Notes: generated by a model from the sequence alone, not told the origin. 64,000 nucleotides of DNA from Sphaerolaimus hirsutus (GCA_964036195.1 OZ038458.1:25929832-25993831); one strand, 5' to 3'; positions 1-13,331 are shown, counted from the stretch's first letter. Numbers and translations are program-made.

Positions 1-57
1 TCAAAATTTGCACTCTGAAACAATCAACCCCCTGGGAGGATTTCGAGGAAATAGGGT
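1..57. mobile_element. TA-target MITE, right end only
   Basis: CCCCTGGGAGGATTTCGAGG leading to a GGTA-like tip. The left part is outside the window. Confidence 0.55.
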
Positions 58-179
58 ACATACATTTGCCCCAAGAAGTACCTAATCGATATTAAATTAA
101 TATAAATGTCCCCTTACACACTTATATTTATCAATATTTATTCAGTTATTCTCAAAATTGATCAACTGGATTGACGAAT

Positions 180-432
180 TTCACTGAATTATAAGAATTT
201 TATAATGACGGTTGGCGCTTTTTTGGCGCTATTTTAAATGCTAGCGCCAGGCGCCAATAGCGCCAACAGAAATGGCGCCAAGCGCCAAAAGCGCCACGGC
301 GCTTTCTCAGATCCCGGCGCCAAGCGCCGATTGGCGCCAGAGCGTTTTAGCGCCAAGCGCCAAAAGCGCCATGGCGCTTTTTGCTTTGGCACTAGCGCCA
401 GGCGCCAGCGCCATGGCGCTTTTCCATCACTA
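180..432. mobile_element. hAT-type GCGCC element, right end
   Basis: Very GC-rich interleaved repeats of GGCGCCAAGCGCC and AGCGCCATGGCGC, ending CCATCACTA at 432. The left end is outside the window. The presumed right duplication is GTCCTGGA. Confidence 0.6.
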
Positions 433-2640
433 GTCCTGGAGTGCTTTTGTGTTTCTTTTCGTGGTTCATCTTTTGCTTGGATGCCATATCTGGTTGACTG
501 ACTGGTGGTTGCTGCTTGACTGGTGTGTCCAATGAGTGCTGTAACGGATCCCGATTGCATAGTCGTTGGTGGTGCGATGCATCCGTTGATACTGTCAGTG
601 TTTGCTGTGGTGCGATTCTGTTGGTGGGGCGGCTGCTGGCTGTTTGCATCTGCATGTGCTGCAAATTCAGCTGCACTACTGTAATGATATGCTCTGATAG
701 CCCTTGTGACAACTGCATATCACTGTTATCCCTGGCAGCTACTCACCATTTGATGAATTGTTTGTGTTGTTGCTCAGCCGCAGCTGGTGGCATTGCTTGT
801 GCCAGCTGGCTTCAGCGTCACGGCGGTGGGCGAGTCTGTGCGTGCTTGCTGCCCTCAACTCTGGCAGCCTGGGTGTGCTGGATGCAGCCAATCTCTGTGA
901 CATGTTCTTGTAGCAGTACTACATGCTTGGTTGTTGGCGATGGGACTTGGCTTCGCCTATTGTTCAAGGTGCACTTGCCAATTCATCAGAACTCAACTGA
1001 ATCCCTGCCAGTGTGCCACCGACTCAGCACGCTGTGAGCCCTGTTTCCCGTGCACACAACAATGTGCACTCTTTGATTGTGTTTGTGTGTTGGTGGGCTA
1101 GAGCAGCTGTGATCTCTGGTGCTGATGGGCACATTTGCTGTGGCTGAGATTGGGGGACACCTGCTGCTGTCTGTGCCCTTCATGGGTGCTACAGGTTTTG
1201 CCAAGTGTTCCAGCTCATGGGGGGCAGTGTGAACTATCTCTAGTGGACCTCAAATGGCAGTTCTTTCAATCAGGAGTGGGTCTACTGTTGGGATAGATTT
1301 TATGAGTTTTACAACTGCTGGTAGTGTGTCACTGTGCCGCTGGACATCTGGTGTTTGATGTTCAACCTTCATGCTGTAAACCCGTGAGCAATCCCACTTG
1401 ATTATGTGTCCAGAGGTGCATACCGTGTATCCTCGATTAAGCCTCCCCCCTCAAATAACTCCCCCCATCGAATAACTCCCCCCTCATGAATGGCTGATTA
1501 AGATGTCCATATACAAAACACGTTTTTATGTATATTTTCTTTAATAGGATGCATTTATTGCAGTGTATTCTCACTAGCATTCATTTCATTGCATGAATTA
1601 ATGCATTTCTATACTGACTGACTTATAAGTTTACAGAACTAATTCAACCCAATTTATACAATATACTGATCATGCATTTTACTTAATATTCTGACAAAAA
1701 ATAACTCCCCCCCCTCGAATAACTCCCCCCTTGAATAACTACCCCCTCTAATAACTCCCCCCTCAAATAACTCCCCCCTCAATTAACTCCCCCCCTCAAA
1801 AAGTTCTGACAAAAAATAACTCCCCAGGGGACTTATTCAAGGATATACGGTATATGGTTATTTGTGTATGGGCTGAATTTTGAACATTCCTTCTTTGAGT
1901 CAGCTTTAGAATTAGTCCAGACTTTCTCCAGTGCTGAACCTTCAATGAATATTCCAATGTTGCAGCCAGTGTTAATCTGGACCTAAATTGGGACTCCCAT
2001 AAACATGATTGTGCCATCAGGTGTGGCTCCTTCCCTGATCAGGGGTATTTGTGCAGGGAATTGTGGGTACCCAGTGGTCTAAATTTCCCCACTCATCTTG
2101 GTCACTGTCTTTGTCCCAGTCTTCCCTGCCATCTTGTACTGTGTAGTGGCTGGCTGGTGACTTGAGGGGTGCCTCGGTTTTTTCTGGGATGTCCAGTTGC
2201 TTGCACTTTGGTCTATTCCACCTGTCTCTCTGTCCTAGATTGTCTTTGGGCTGTGTGCGGACCCTTTCTACTTCAGTGAGTGCAGCATCCATTTTTGTGA
2301 TGGCCATGTTCAGGGTGCAGCCTCCCTCCTTTCAGCATCCTGTCCACATGTACCAGCACTAAACTGGGAAAGTGAGATGACTTTAGTAAAGAACTCGTCA
2401 TCAATCATGAGCCATGGTCATAATCCAACATGGTTTCATTGATGTGGTAGAAGTTTGTGCTTAGTCGGTTGTGCAGTGACGATACCATTTCACCTTCATG
2501 CACTTTCAGGTTGTACCAGTTGTACATCACATGGATCTTGTGGTCTAGTCTGTAGATGCCCACTAGCTGGTCAACCACATATAGAATGTGATGTGTTGCC
2601 AATCGTAATGCTTGTGTATCATTCCTGGGCCTCACCCATC
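433..2640 (-). pseudogene. Decayed minus-strand coding region, origin unclear
   Basis: Several minus-strand frames look protein-like but are broken by stops and by a MITE (1421-1852). One at about 2635-2405 reads LRLATHHILYVVDQLVGIYR and then MVSSLHNRLSTNFYHINE, with continuity into another frame just downstream. 2307-2017 is charged (WDKDSDQDEWGNLDHW). About 1400-986 runs on across a stop. 718-430 is Gln/His-rich. The order and style resemble a retroelement gag-like or low-complexity regulatory gene, but I recognise no domain. A spliced functional gene is possible but less likely given the internal stops. Confidence 0.3.
1421..1852. mobile_element. TA-target MITE (CCGTATTTCCTCGAATA family)
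   Basis: TA-CCGTGTATCCTCGAT at left, AAGGATATACGG-TA at right. Interior rich in AATAACTCCCCC. Confidence 0.75.
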
Positions 2641-2679
2641 AGACAGTGCATAAACATTATTGTATCGTTTTGTTCATGT

Positions 2680-3610
2680 ACCAAATCTTATGTCAAAAAG
2701 TAAGATTTGAATACAAAAACGTATGATTCAGATACAATACAATAAGATTTGGATACACACGACACATTACATGGTCTTTTACATGACATTTGACACTTTA
2801 CATGGTCTTTTACATGACATTTGACACTTTACAGGGTATTTTACATGACACACAACATTTTACAGGGTGTTTTTAATGAAAAATGACATTTTACAGGGTC
2901 TTTTACACTTTACAAGGTCTTTTACATTGTCTGAGGCTGGCACTTGTATGTTAGCCACGGTTAAATGGAAGTGAGCGGACGCAGGCATTGATAAGCTGCT
3001 CACTGCCTCTGTCATTGGTCGGGCTCGGTTCGGCATTTCTGCACTCGCCCACGCTGTACATGTGGTCGCGCTTCCCAGTGGGCTTCTGCATGGGCGGCGT
3101 CCAGGTGCCACTCCCAGACCATGTAAAGTGCCCTGAAAAATGTAAAATGTCATGCAAAGTGTCAAAAGTCATGGAAAATGCCCTGCAAAATGGCAACATT
3201 TTTCATGACTTTTGACACTTTGCATGACATTTGACGTTTTACAGGGCTTTTTACAGGGTCTGGGAGTGCCCCCAGACTGTCACGTTCACCTACATGGCTG
3301 AGATTACCACCTCCAGGGCCAGGTTATACTCCAACGTCCTGTTGGCCCCTACGATCCCCGAGATTATGGTCTGTTTCGCTGTGAGCCTTTAAGCTGGTGC
3401 CGGTCCCAAGCCCTGTAAAGTGTAAAGTAAAGTGTCAAATGTAAAGTAAAATGTCAATCAAAACAAAACAAAAAGATTTTATTACTGAACTTTACTTAAC
3501 ATTTGTCATAACTATTGAGACTTTACAGACTTGAGTCATTGAGACTGAGACATTTTACATGACATTTGACACTTTACTTTACACTTTACAGGGCTTGGGA
3601 CCGCCCCCTG
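2680..3610. repeat. GTCAAATGTCATGCAAAGTG foldback repeats
   Basis: Two palindromes, 3104-3276 (CACTCCCAGACC...GGTCTGGGAGTG) and 3391-3608 (GGTCCCAAGCCCTGTAAAG...), preceded by tandem TTTTACATGACATTTGACAC blocks. No gene. Confidence 0.7.
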
Positions 3611-3699
3611 GTGAGCGTTTCATGCAAACCTGACATGCATTCGTGCAAGCAAAGTGCCACTTTCTAAGACTAGCTCAGCAAAAGATGCCACTTGCAAAT

Positions 3700-4386
3700 G
3701 AAGGGTGTGCTTCTAAAAGTAAATCTAAATCTACAAATTTTTCAAATTTGCGTTAGGACCATTTTTGGGGTCTCCATAAAAATGCGCTTCAAAAATATAT
3801 ATTATATATGGGGGGTGCGAAATTCAATTTTGAGATATGGGGGGTTGAAAAAAAGCAAAAAAATCGCAAAATACAGTTTTTGAAATTTTAAAAGTACCGA
3901 TCTACAAGCTTTTTCAGCTTTTGTGTCTTTAAAAGTACCGATCTACACACTTTTTTCAAAATTGTTCTTTTAAATGTACTGATCTGCACATTATTTTTGG
4001 TGCTTCTAAAAGTACCGATGTCAGATCGGCGTCCGGTTGCGCAAAAACTCATTTTGTGCTTTTTTATTATGGGTAAAAGTACCGATCTACAGCATTCTGA
4101 TTTTGTGCTTTAAAAAATACTGATCTACACGCTATTACCAATTTGTTCCTTTAAAATGTACTGTACTACAAAAATACAATTCCCTAAATTTTATATAGCT
4201 AGTGTTATGTGTATAATCAATGATTATACCCATGCATGTGGATACCCAGCAATATGGCTGAAATACCCTTAACCAAAATTCCCATACCCAATACCCATGT
4301 ATAGGTATTGCATGCTCCAAACTTTCAATCGCGATTATCTCAAAATCGATTTTTTGTAGATCGGTACTTTTAGAAGCACACCCTTC
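3700..4386. mobile_element. Inverted-repeat element, AAAAGTACCGATCTAC repeats
   Basis: Ends GAAGGGTGTGCTTCTAAAAG and complement; AAAAGTACCGATCTACA recurs about six times inside. A diverged second pair of ends lies near 4411 and 4787. No transposase. Confidence 0.55.
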
Positions 4387-4841
4387 AAATGTCACTTCAC
4401 ATATGAATGAAGAGTGAGCTTTTAAAAGTGCTGATCTAAATATGTACCATTTTTTGTGATCCCCATAGCCTGCACGTGCATCAAAAAATATAAAAATAGA
4501 TACTTCCACACGCTTCCACATGCTTCACTGCACGCTTCAGGTGCTTCTAAAATTGTGGAAGACACTTCACAACACTAGCGCTTCCACACACCTCACTCAC
4601 ATATACATTTGCACACCAGCCCTTTGCATTGTTAAAAAGCGTGAAGTGTCTTCATGCAGCTTTTCGTGGTGTGTGTGGAAGCGCTATCATGCTTGGTGAA
4701 GCGTCAGCGTGAAGACACTTCACGACGCTTTACCAGGCATACACACACCAATTTTTTGCTGTGATTGCCACTTTTAGAAGCACACCTTTGATATGCGTGG
4801 CAGCTTTGCAACCATGAAACTGCATGAATCATTGGACCAAG

Positions 4842-5765
4842 GCTCATTCCGAATGTATACCCGCCCCGAATGTAGACCCGCACCGCATGGAAGCATACCC
4901 GCTCCGAAGGTAAGCCCGGCCCGAATGTAACTGATGCTACCTTCGGGCCGGGCTTACCTTCGGAGCGGGTATACATTCGGACCGGGTATTCATTCGGGCC
5001 GGGTTGGAGATTAGCGGGCCGGTGTATTGATTTGTGAATGTGAGTACGACGGTCATCGATTCCCCCCCCCGCATAATAATTTATCAAAAATCGAGTGTCC
5101 CCGCAGTTAGTTGCACTGTTGTTTTTCTTTGTCATGCCGCCACAGCATAAAATCCATGACACTGAAAAACACACTGCTTTCGGAACTTATCTCATCATCG
5201 GAATCAGTATCCGAAATTGGTTTCAGGGTCTAATGGTGGACCAATTTCCAACTAGAGTATACGGAAATAAGTACACAAATGATACAATGAAAGGCATTCT
5301 TTCACCCCATCGTCAGCACCATCAGAATGCATTGTTTCATTTGTGTAAAATGTCAATCAGATTAAATGTTGCACAAATGTTTCTCGGAAAGACACCAAAT
5401 CGCATGCCGAACCGGGGGGGGGGGGGGGAGGGGGTCACGCATCATACATCAAACATCAGTTGCGGTCTTGGCGGCAAAACATAAAGAGCCCTAAAGAATG
5501 TATTGTTATTTGCCCTTTGTGTTTGCCGCACCGCGCCGATGGGTGCACACGCGCCGCCAGTCGTGCCCCCCCCCTCCGCTAATCTCCAACCCGGCCCGAA
5601 TGAATACCCGGTCCGGATGTATACCCGCTCCGAAGGTAAGCCCGGCCCGCAGGTAGCATCAGTTACCTTCGGGCCGGGCTTACCTTCGGAGCGGGTATGC
5701 TTCCATTCGGTGCGGGTATACATTCGGGGCGGGTATACATTCGGGGCGGGTATACATTCGGAGAG
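4842..5765. mobile_element. Element with GC-rich inverted arms of CCGAATGTATACCCGC units
   Basis: Arms 4842-5025 and 5574-5765 are inverted copies built from short units (CCGAATGTATACCCG, CCGAAGGTAAGCCCGGCC), each arm itself partly palindromic. The 550 bp between are AT-rich with an 11-bp-plus G run (about 5416). No gene recognised. Confidence 0.65.
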
Positions 5766-8268
5766 GCACAGGCTCGAATCATTGTTGTATAATATCATAT
5801 GCATTTCGACTGACGCAGTTTTCGGGCCTGCTTTATTTGTGTGGCGATTGGCGCGTGTTCACCATGGTCGTCAACATCACTGCCCTTGTGCCCCTGCTCA
5901 TTTTCATGTTAGTATATTGTTCAAGTGTTTTACGTGTTCAATATTTATCCTATAGCATACCATCTTTCCTCAAAATACACCACTTGAATTGAGCCCCCAC
6001 CCGTTGCAATACTCTCAGGTCAGAGTGAGCTGAGGAAAAAAATAAGCTCCCTCTCAAAATATCCCCTGTCTGAAATGATGTAATTCATGTATACAATGTA
6101 AACTGGTGGAAAATATAAACGGGAAAATCACTTAATTGTATTTTACAAATCCCACATGCAAGCTGTTAGGCTTTCATCTTGTGTGAGGGTGCCCCCGAGT
6201 ATTTACTATATATAACCTAGGGGACACCCCCCTCAAGCCACCCTTGATGCAGAAAAATTTTTTTTCATGTTTTTTTCTGGCAAATATAAATGGAACTTCC
6301 ATACAAATTTTTGTTCCTGATGCAACAAAAATTATTGATAAATTTTTTTCTTGACATTTGAGACCAAAAAGTTTTTTTGACATTGGTAGATTGTAATCAT
6401 GTGCAACTTTTCTACCCAGTCAGAACCCCCAGAAGCCCCACACAATGGTGGCGTTGTTGATCAAACATGAAATTTTTTTTGGAGAAAAATGTAGGTTTGA
6501 AAAAGTGAACAATCCACTATCCCAAGCTATTCATGGAGCACATGGGGGCCAGAATTGGCTTGTTTGGTTTCAGGGGCAACATATGGCTGCTCCTGGGCTC
6601 CATTTTTGCATTCAAGTGCTTTTTATAGCCAATGATAAAAATGGCCCTGCGTAGAGGGGGCACTCACCTGACAGCGTGTCTGGCGCCTGCAGTGTCTTGA
6701 CACAAATGACAAAATACTTGTGCCCATCCAATGTGGACACTAATTATTTGATAAAAACCTATAGGGGCCAATGGGCAATGTGCCCTGTATACTGTGTGAC
6801 TGGGATAAACAAATGAAGAGGTCATGCCCAGAAAATTGAAAATCACAGTTTTTCAATCACAACTACAATTTTGATAATCACAAAGTTTAAAATCATTGTT
6901 GTCATGTTTTTGTGGTCCATGCCTGCTTGCTGGGGGCAAGTTTTGTGGGTGTGAGTGGACCAGGGGCCAAATTATACTCCCAACTTACCAGCAGTCAAAA
7001 TATGGCTGTGGGAAAGCTATAAGTAACTTTTATTTTATTTGAAAAGGACCCAACACAAGTGCATTCATTGCTTGTGTTGGCAGCACACAAAAAAATCGGC
7101 TGTGCACTTTACTGCAGCTGTATTTTGTGTTTTTTGAAAATTCCCATTTATATTTGCCGGGAAAAAAATTGGAAAAAAACATTCATCAATCTGTAGCAGC
7201 AGAACAGGGGGGTGCCAGGGGGTGCCACTTGGCATATATGTAGGCAAATGTTGTGGGCAGCCCCATATCAAATGGCAGCCATATTGGGCTGCACGTTTTC
7301 CTGTGAGATAGTTATGAAAAATAAGGTACCTGATTTCCCATTTATATTTGCCACCAGTTTATGTGATGTATTTTTTCGTGCTAATGTGAATATCGTCGTA
7401 TCTACACATAGACTAGTTTGTGTAGCAATTAACATTGATTTATATGTCCAAATATATCATGTTTTATCACATCTATTAACAGTTTTGGGTGAGTAAATAA
7501 TAGCCTATTCTTTGCAACATTTCTTCCCGATATTTTCTGGTAAAAAAATATGGTCCCCCATCGAATAAGCCTCCCTCAGATTAACCACCCTCAAAATTTG
7601 TTCGAGAAATAATAAACCCCTTTGGGCTGGGGCTGTTTTGAGCAAATATGGTAGTTCTATTCAAAATTTTGGTGCTGACATTCAGCCAATCATTGTTGTC
7701 ATATATAATGCACATTTGATGATGGGATTGAATTAACACAGCGGTACTGGTACCATTTGAGGGTGCCCAAGGATGCCACACGCCATGGTGTCATGGGCAA
7801 CGATGGGTAAGTTCTCCAAAAAAACACTTTCTGTGTTTTGAGTTTTTCAAAAATGAATACCTGTGTTTTGAGTTTTGTTCTCGAAAAAAACTTGAGTAAC
7901 TCTGTTTTTATTTATGTGTTTTTTTTATAAAAACTCGAGTTTTTTGAGTTTTTTTCTAAAAAACTTGAGTTTTTTTTCCAAAAAATTTGAGTTTTCCCCA
8001 CAAAACTTTTGATTTACAGCATTTCGATCTGGAAACAGTTGTTTTCTTATAAAATATTGGTTTTACACATGTTTGAACGCCACATAACATTTGTGTATTC
8101 ATTCAAGTGTCAAAAAAGTCCATAAAAATGTCCACAATGAGGACATCAACATCACAACACCAGCAACAAAATGCCCAGAAATGACAATTTACGCAGTACT
8201 CCAAAATTCTTCAATGGATGTGCACTGTATGGAAGACTATGGAATTGATTTGAACTACAACTACCATT
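5766..8268. other. AT-rich intergenic DNA with decayed MITE pieces
   Basis: Contains partial CTCGAATAA/CCTCAAAATTTG MITE pieces (about 5985-6080 and 7551-7653) and GTTTTGAGTTTTT runs (7815-8010). No convincing coding region. Confidence 0.5.
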
Positions 8269-8599
8269 TACCTTGAAATACCCCCATGGGGGTTTATTTT
8301 TTCATCAGAAAGTTTTGTAAGGATCATAGAAAATAGTAGGCATTTACGTACCCAAACAGGTTATAAATGCATACAAACAGGATATATTTGAAATAAACAT
8401 CAGTAGTCAGCTACACAACCTAGTACAGTCTATGTGTAGCTGCGATGCAAATTAGCAGTAATAAATACATCATGTACATTGGATACATGATGTACATCAT
8501 CCCGGAGGGGGCTATTTCGAGGTGGGGAGCCTTATTATGTAACCACTCCATTTTGAAGGGGGTTAATTCAAGGGGGGGTTAAGTCGAGGTAATAAGGTA
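8269..8599. mobile_element. TA-target MITE (CCGTATTTCCTCGAATA family), diverged
   Basis: TA-CCTTGAAATACCCCC to TCGAGGTAATAAGG-TA. Confidence 0.6.
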
Positions 8600-8968
8600 T
8601 ACTTAAATGTCGAAACTTAAATTGTCAAATCCACCATGAGATGTGCATGCCATCTTGAATTTCTTTTTTGTACCATTATAAAATATGAATACATTATGTA
8701 CATATTTACATACTATAGATGCTTATCTTATCTTGTTTAGTTTAACTTAATTAATGTGCATTCAACGGAACCACTTTTCTGTGTTTCCGTGTTTCTGCGT
8801 TTCTGTGTTCTCCAAAAAAAACTCATTTGAGTTTTGAGTTTTTCAAAATTTATGAGTTTCCATGTTTCTGTGTAAAACAAAAACACAGAAACTCAATGAG
8901 TACATGATGTATTTTTTATTGCAAATTTGCATCGCAGCTACACATTACTAAATAGTTTGTGTAGCTAT

Positions 8969-10132
8969 TAACGATGGCAAACCCCCCAGAAAAAAGTATT
9001 AAAATTTTCAAGTGTTTTTTCTAAAATGAATTTTCGAATTTTCGAATTTTTTCCCAAATTAATTTTCGAATTTCGAATTTAATTTTCGAATTTTCAAATC
9101 TTTTTTGTCAATTTTCGAATTTTTTAAGAAAAATATTGAATTTTAAGCCTAAAACACAGTATTTGGACTGTTTTCATGTTTAGAGCCCCTTTTAACTGGA
9201 ATTTCACTGTAAGTGAAGCATGATATGACAATTTCACGTCACTTTAACATGACAGATGGTAGAAATACTTACTGTATTTCCTCGAAATACCCCCGGGGGG
9301 TGATTGTTTCATAGTGGTCGCGAGAGGGGGGATAAACGAGGGGGTATTTCGAGGGGGGTTTATTTCGCCAGAAATTTTTTTTTGAAATCCAAGTACAAAT
9401 TCGTTGTTTGTAATGTACGCTGAGGTAGTAAAATGCAACAATAACTGACATATATAAGGTTCTGTAGACTAATATTAGTATGTATATGGTAAATATAAAC
9501 ATTCTTCTAACGCGACATTGTTTTAACATGTGTTCTGCATTACACAGAACACAAACTACAGTTTTTGTCGCGTGCGTTCCCTTTACACTCAATTTGGGGG
9601 GGGGGGGGGTATTTCGAAGGGGGGGGGGTGATTGTTTCATAGTGGTCCCGAGAGGGGGGGTCAAACGAGGGGGATATATCGAGGAAATACGGTATGTGGA
9701 CTTATATGTGGGACAATTTCTTGATGGTCCGGCGTCTGTTTCGGCGGAAGTAGAGCGCCGCGGTTCTCATTGTTCGGGCAGCTCTGTGCATTCAGTTCCC
9801 CAACTGATGTGTCGGACTCGGGCTTCGCGGCAGCCGCAGACGGACGCGGTTTCAATGGATTTTTTCATTACATCAGGCGTTTTCAGACCCACCGCATATT
9901 AAATGTCGATTTATTTAGCACACTGAACTTAAGAGTGCGGTTTGTCGCCTTGAATCACAAAAATTCGAAAACTATTTTCGAATTTTTGAATTTTTGAATT
10001 TTCGAATTTTTTGAAAAATAAATCGATTTTTAAGTGTTTTTTCCAGAGGTGAAATAAAAATTCGAAAATTATGAAAAAATTCGAAAATTCGAAAATATTT
10101 TTGAATTTTCGAATCTTTTTTTGCCATCGTTA
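8969..10132. mobile_element. hAT-type element, TAACGATGGC ends
   Basis: 1164 bp, ends TAACGATGGCAAA...TTTGCCATCGTTA, 8-bp duplication GTAGCTAT (8961-8968, 10133-10140). Subterminal DNA is dense in TTCGAAAATT. It carries a nested TA-target MITE (9270-9694). No transposase. Confidence 0.87.
9270..9694. mobile_element. TA-target MITE nested in an hAT element
   Basis: TA-CTGTATTTCCTCGAAATAC to ATCGAGGAAATACGG-TA. Full-length form of about 425 bp. Confidence 0.8.
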
Positions 10133-10229
10133 GTAGCTATCTATGTTTTTATGTCCAAATATACCGTGTTTGGATGCATTTATTACCTGTTTTGGGTATG
10201 CAAATGCATAGTCTTCACCCTTACGAAAA

Positions 10230-10706
10230 TTTCTGACGAAGTAATAAAACCCCCCCGAATAAACCCCCCTCAAATTTTGCCTGGGAAATAATAAACCCCC
10301 ATGGGGGTAATTCGAGGTAATACGGTATACCGAGGGGTCTCGAGAGGGGGGGGGGTAGAACGAGGGGGGTATTTCGAGGAGGGGGTGATTGTTTTGCAAG
10401 AAAATTTTTGAAATCCCAGTACGAAATTGTCGTCTGAAACGTACGCAGACGTCGAAAAATGCAACAAAAACTGCCATTGATAAGGTTCTGTACACTAATA
10501 TTAGTATGTAGATGGTATGTACACTGTTCTAACGTGACACCGACATTGTTTTAACGTGTGTTCTGCATTACACAGAACACAAACTACAGTTATTGTCATG
10601 TACGTTCCCTTTACACTCAATTTGGGGGGGGGGTATTTCGAGGGGGGGGGATGATTGTTTCATAGTGGTCCCGAGAGGGGGGGGGGTATTTCGAGGAAAT
10701 ACGGTA
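10230..10706. mobile_element. Two abutting TA-target MITEs
   Basis: A right end at about 10326 (TCGAGGTAATACGG-TA) adjoins a near-complete copy whose right end is at 10706. Confidence 0.6.
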
Positions 10707-11071
10707 TGCAATTCCTGTGCCAATGAACTTAGTTTTTGAATCACTTTTGAATTGTTGATATTTTACTGGTCATTTCACTTCTCACTTATAAATTGATATG
10801 TCTTTAGATCTTTAGAAGAGATGCTTGCCTGTTTCTGCACATAGGCACTTAAATTGTATTTTGTGAAATGAAATGCCGGTGGAAATATTTAGGTAATCAC
10901 TGGTTAATTTGCAAACATTTTTGTCATATCAACATAATTAATAGCATAATTGGAATTGATTTGCATGACCATGTGCACTTCTCGTGCCGTCTTCGAGGCA
11001 GCGTCACAAAGGCATTTTAGTGTATCCATTGAGCGGATCAAGGGGCTGTCATGTGCGTGCCGGCTCTTCAT
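10707..11071. other. AT-rich DNA without recognisable features
   Basis: No frame, splice pattern or repeat family stands out here. Confidence 0.4.
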
Positions 11072-11547
11072 TACCGTAAATTCTCTAATGGGGCACCAGG
11101 CGTACTATTGTTTTGAGCACATTTTTCGGGGGCGCACTATTGGAGATGGCGCATTATATGTTTGCTCCAATCACAAACTTGACTGTGCACATGACTCGAA
11201 TGTGAGCGTGACCTTGGATGTGAACAGTGGGGAGTGCCGTGGCTGGCCGCTTGCCAACTGCCGCTGAGCCCAGTGAAATGCCCTCCGTCTTGTCCCAAAG
11301 TGCCCAATCCGCCGCTTCTGCACATTACACATGCACATCGTTACATTATTTTTTTCTTTTTTTCTCAGGGTGTTGCACTATTGGAGAGTGGCGCATTATT
11401 GGAGAGTGGCGCATTAAGCCGGTATTACAGCTACACACATAACGTAAAATTAGATCATGGAAAATTCACTGGAAAAATGATTAGGTACATGAGAATGGAT
11501 GATGATACAAGTTTACAACGTTTCATGGACATTTTATCAGTCACTAG

Positions 11548-12739
11548 TAGTGATGTTAAAGGCACCGGGAAAAATGGCACCGCACCGCACAGGCACCTTT
11601 GCCAACGCATGGAAAGGGCACCTGGCACCCTGGGGCTGGGGCACCGGCCAGAAAATGGCACCGCACCGCACCGGCACCGGTGCCTTTTGGAAAAAATGGC
11701 ACCGGCACCGAAGGGCACCGGCCGGTTGCCGGTGCTAGCACCGAAAGGCACCGCACCGGGCTGGAATTTCTGAAGAGCGGTCTCACCTTTTGAAGTGCAT
11801 ATTTCCATGAATTTTCAACCGATTTTGATGGTTGAGCACTTAAAATGATCAGAATGATGTGGCAATCACTTTTATGAAGCAATTACAATGATTACAAATG
11901 AAAGATAACATATTTAATTCACTGCAATGTCCATAGCCACAATTGTCTACTGATCGGAGTTGTTGCTGTACAGAGAATGGAACTATCTCTGTCATAAACT
12001 GACAACAAATTTTGAACAAACAAGTAAGATAAATATTTTTAAAAAATGATTTAAAATTCAACCAAATTTTAGATTCGCTCATCAGATCACGTATCGGGTA
12101 TAATGGATTTCACAGTAGGTACCGTATTTCCTCGAAATACCCCCCCTCGAAATACCCCCCTCAAAATGGGCACTATGAATTTGCGGTCAAAACAGCATAA
12201 CAAACGGGGAAATGCATAACAGACGTTCAAAAAACACTTACTGTGTTATGTTAGAACATCGTTTATACCATCTACATCCTTATAAAAGGCTGCAAAAACT
12301 TATAAATGGTGGTTTTTGTTGCATTTTTTAAGTTTTTCTCTCAAAATTTTCACTCCGAAAAAAAGCCCCGGGGGTAGTTCGAGGAAATACGGTATTTTTA
12401 TTTGATGGGAGGTTTACAAAAAAGGCATGAACTGTTGGGTAAATATATCACTGTTTTTTGAAATATGAATAAGCACATACTATGGAAAAAATTGCACTGC
12501 ACATGGCCTTGGCCGGTGCCTTTCCCGGTGCCTTTTACTTTGGCCCTGGTGCTAGCACCTTTGGCACCGGCAAAAAAATGGCACCGCACCGCACCAGCAC
12601 CGGTGCTATTCTGAAAAAAATGGCACCGGCACCGGCATGGCACCCCTGACGATTGCAATGGCACCGCACCAGCACCGGTGCTGGTGCCCTTCGGTGCCCA
12701 GCACCGGGGCACCGGTGCCCCGGTGCCTTTACATCACTA
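11548..12739. mobile_element. hAT-type GGCACCGG element
   Basis: 1192 bp, ends TAGTGATGTTAAAGGCACC...GGTGCCTTTACATCACTA, 8-bp duplication GTCACTAG (11540-11547, 12740-12747). Ends are rich in GGCACCGG. A TA-target MITE is inserted at 12120-12394. The interior has a paralog at 55725-56310. Confidence 0.87.
12120..12394. mobile_element. TA-target MITE with an empty-site paralog
   Basis: TA-CCGTATTTCCTCGAAATAC to TTCGAGGAAATACGG-TA. The paralog at about 56011-56030 lacks it (CACAGTAGGCATATTTATTTG), confirming insertion with TA duplication. Confidence 0.85.
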
Positions 12740-13008
12740 GTCACTAGCTTAATTGTGTCCGACACACAGCGAAACCAGTCACCGCTGGATCAAATTGAAA
12801 AATTGAAAAGTGCTAATTTTACGTTAATAATTTTACATAATGGACTAATTTCAATTTTACGTAATTCAATTGCATGCAATCTGGTTACGTAAAATTAAAA
12901 TTAGTCAATTACATAAAATTATTAATGTAAAATTAGCATTTTTAAATTTTTCAATTTGATCCAGCGGTGACCAGTTACGCTGTGTGTCTGTTACAATTAA
13001 GCTAGTGA
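12740..13008. repeat. Palindromic foldback MITE
   Basis: GTCACTAGCTTAATTGT at left and ACAATTAAGCTAGTGAC at right, with arms of about 130 bp. An hAT element (11548-12739) is inserted at its very edge. Confidence 0.75.
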
Positions 13009-13331
13009 CTAATACACTACTGTGCAGAAAAGTTGGGACTCTGCACGCTGCAGGATAAATGTTGCCAAAAGTTCAAAATGATGAATGTGCACAATGTTTG
13101 GATACCATTCGTGGGTACTCTGGGGGCTTGGCTACATGTGCCCAGGATGGCCAGCCCTCAAGTTTCTATGTGCATATATTCTTAGTGCAGTAACTTAATG
13201 CACTCACTTTGTTACTGTTTCAGAATAGTTCGGACTCTGCTTGTTTTGAGCAATAGCTGCCCAGTTTCTTAATTTAAAGTCTGTATTCAATGCCTCTATT
13301 CATTTTCAAACAAAGTTTTCAATATGGTGAC

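Noticed and set aside
5400-5433. Long G run as a G-quadruplex or regulatory site
   Set aside because: Uninterrupted G runs also occur in most TA-target MITEs here (about 9597, 10320, 40312) and look like repeat slippage; no regulatory context.
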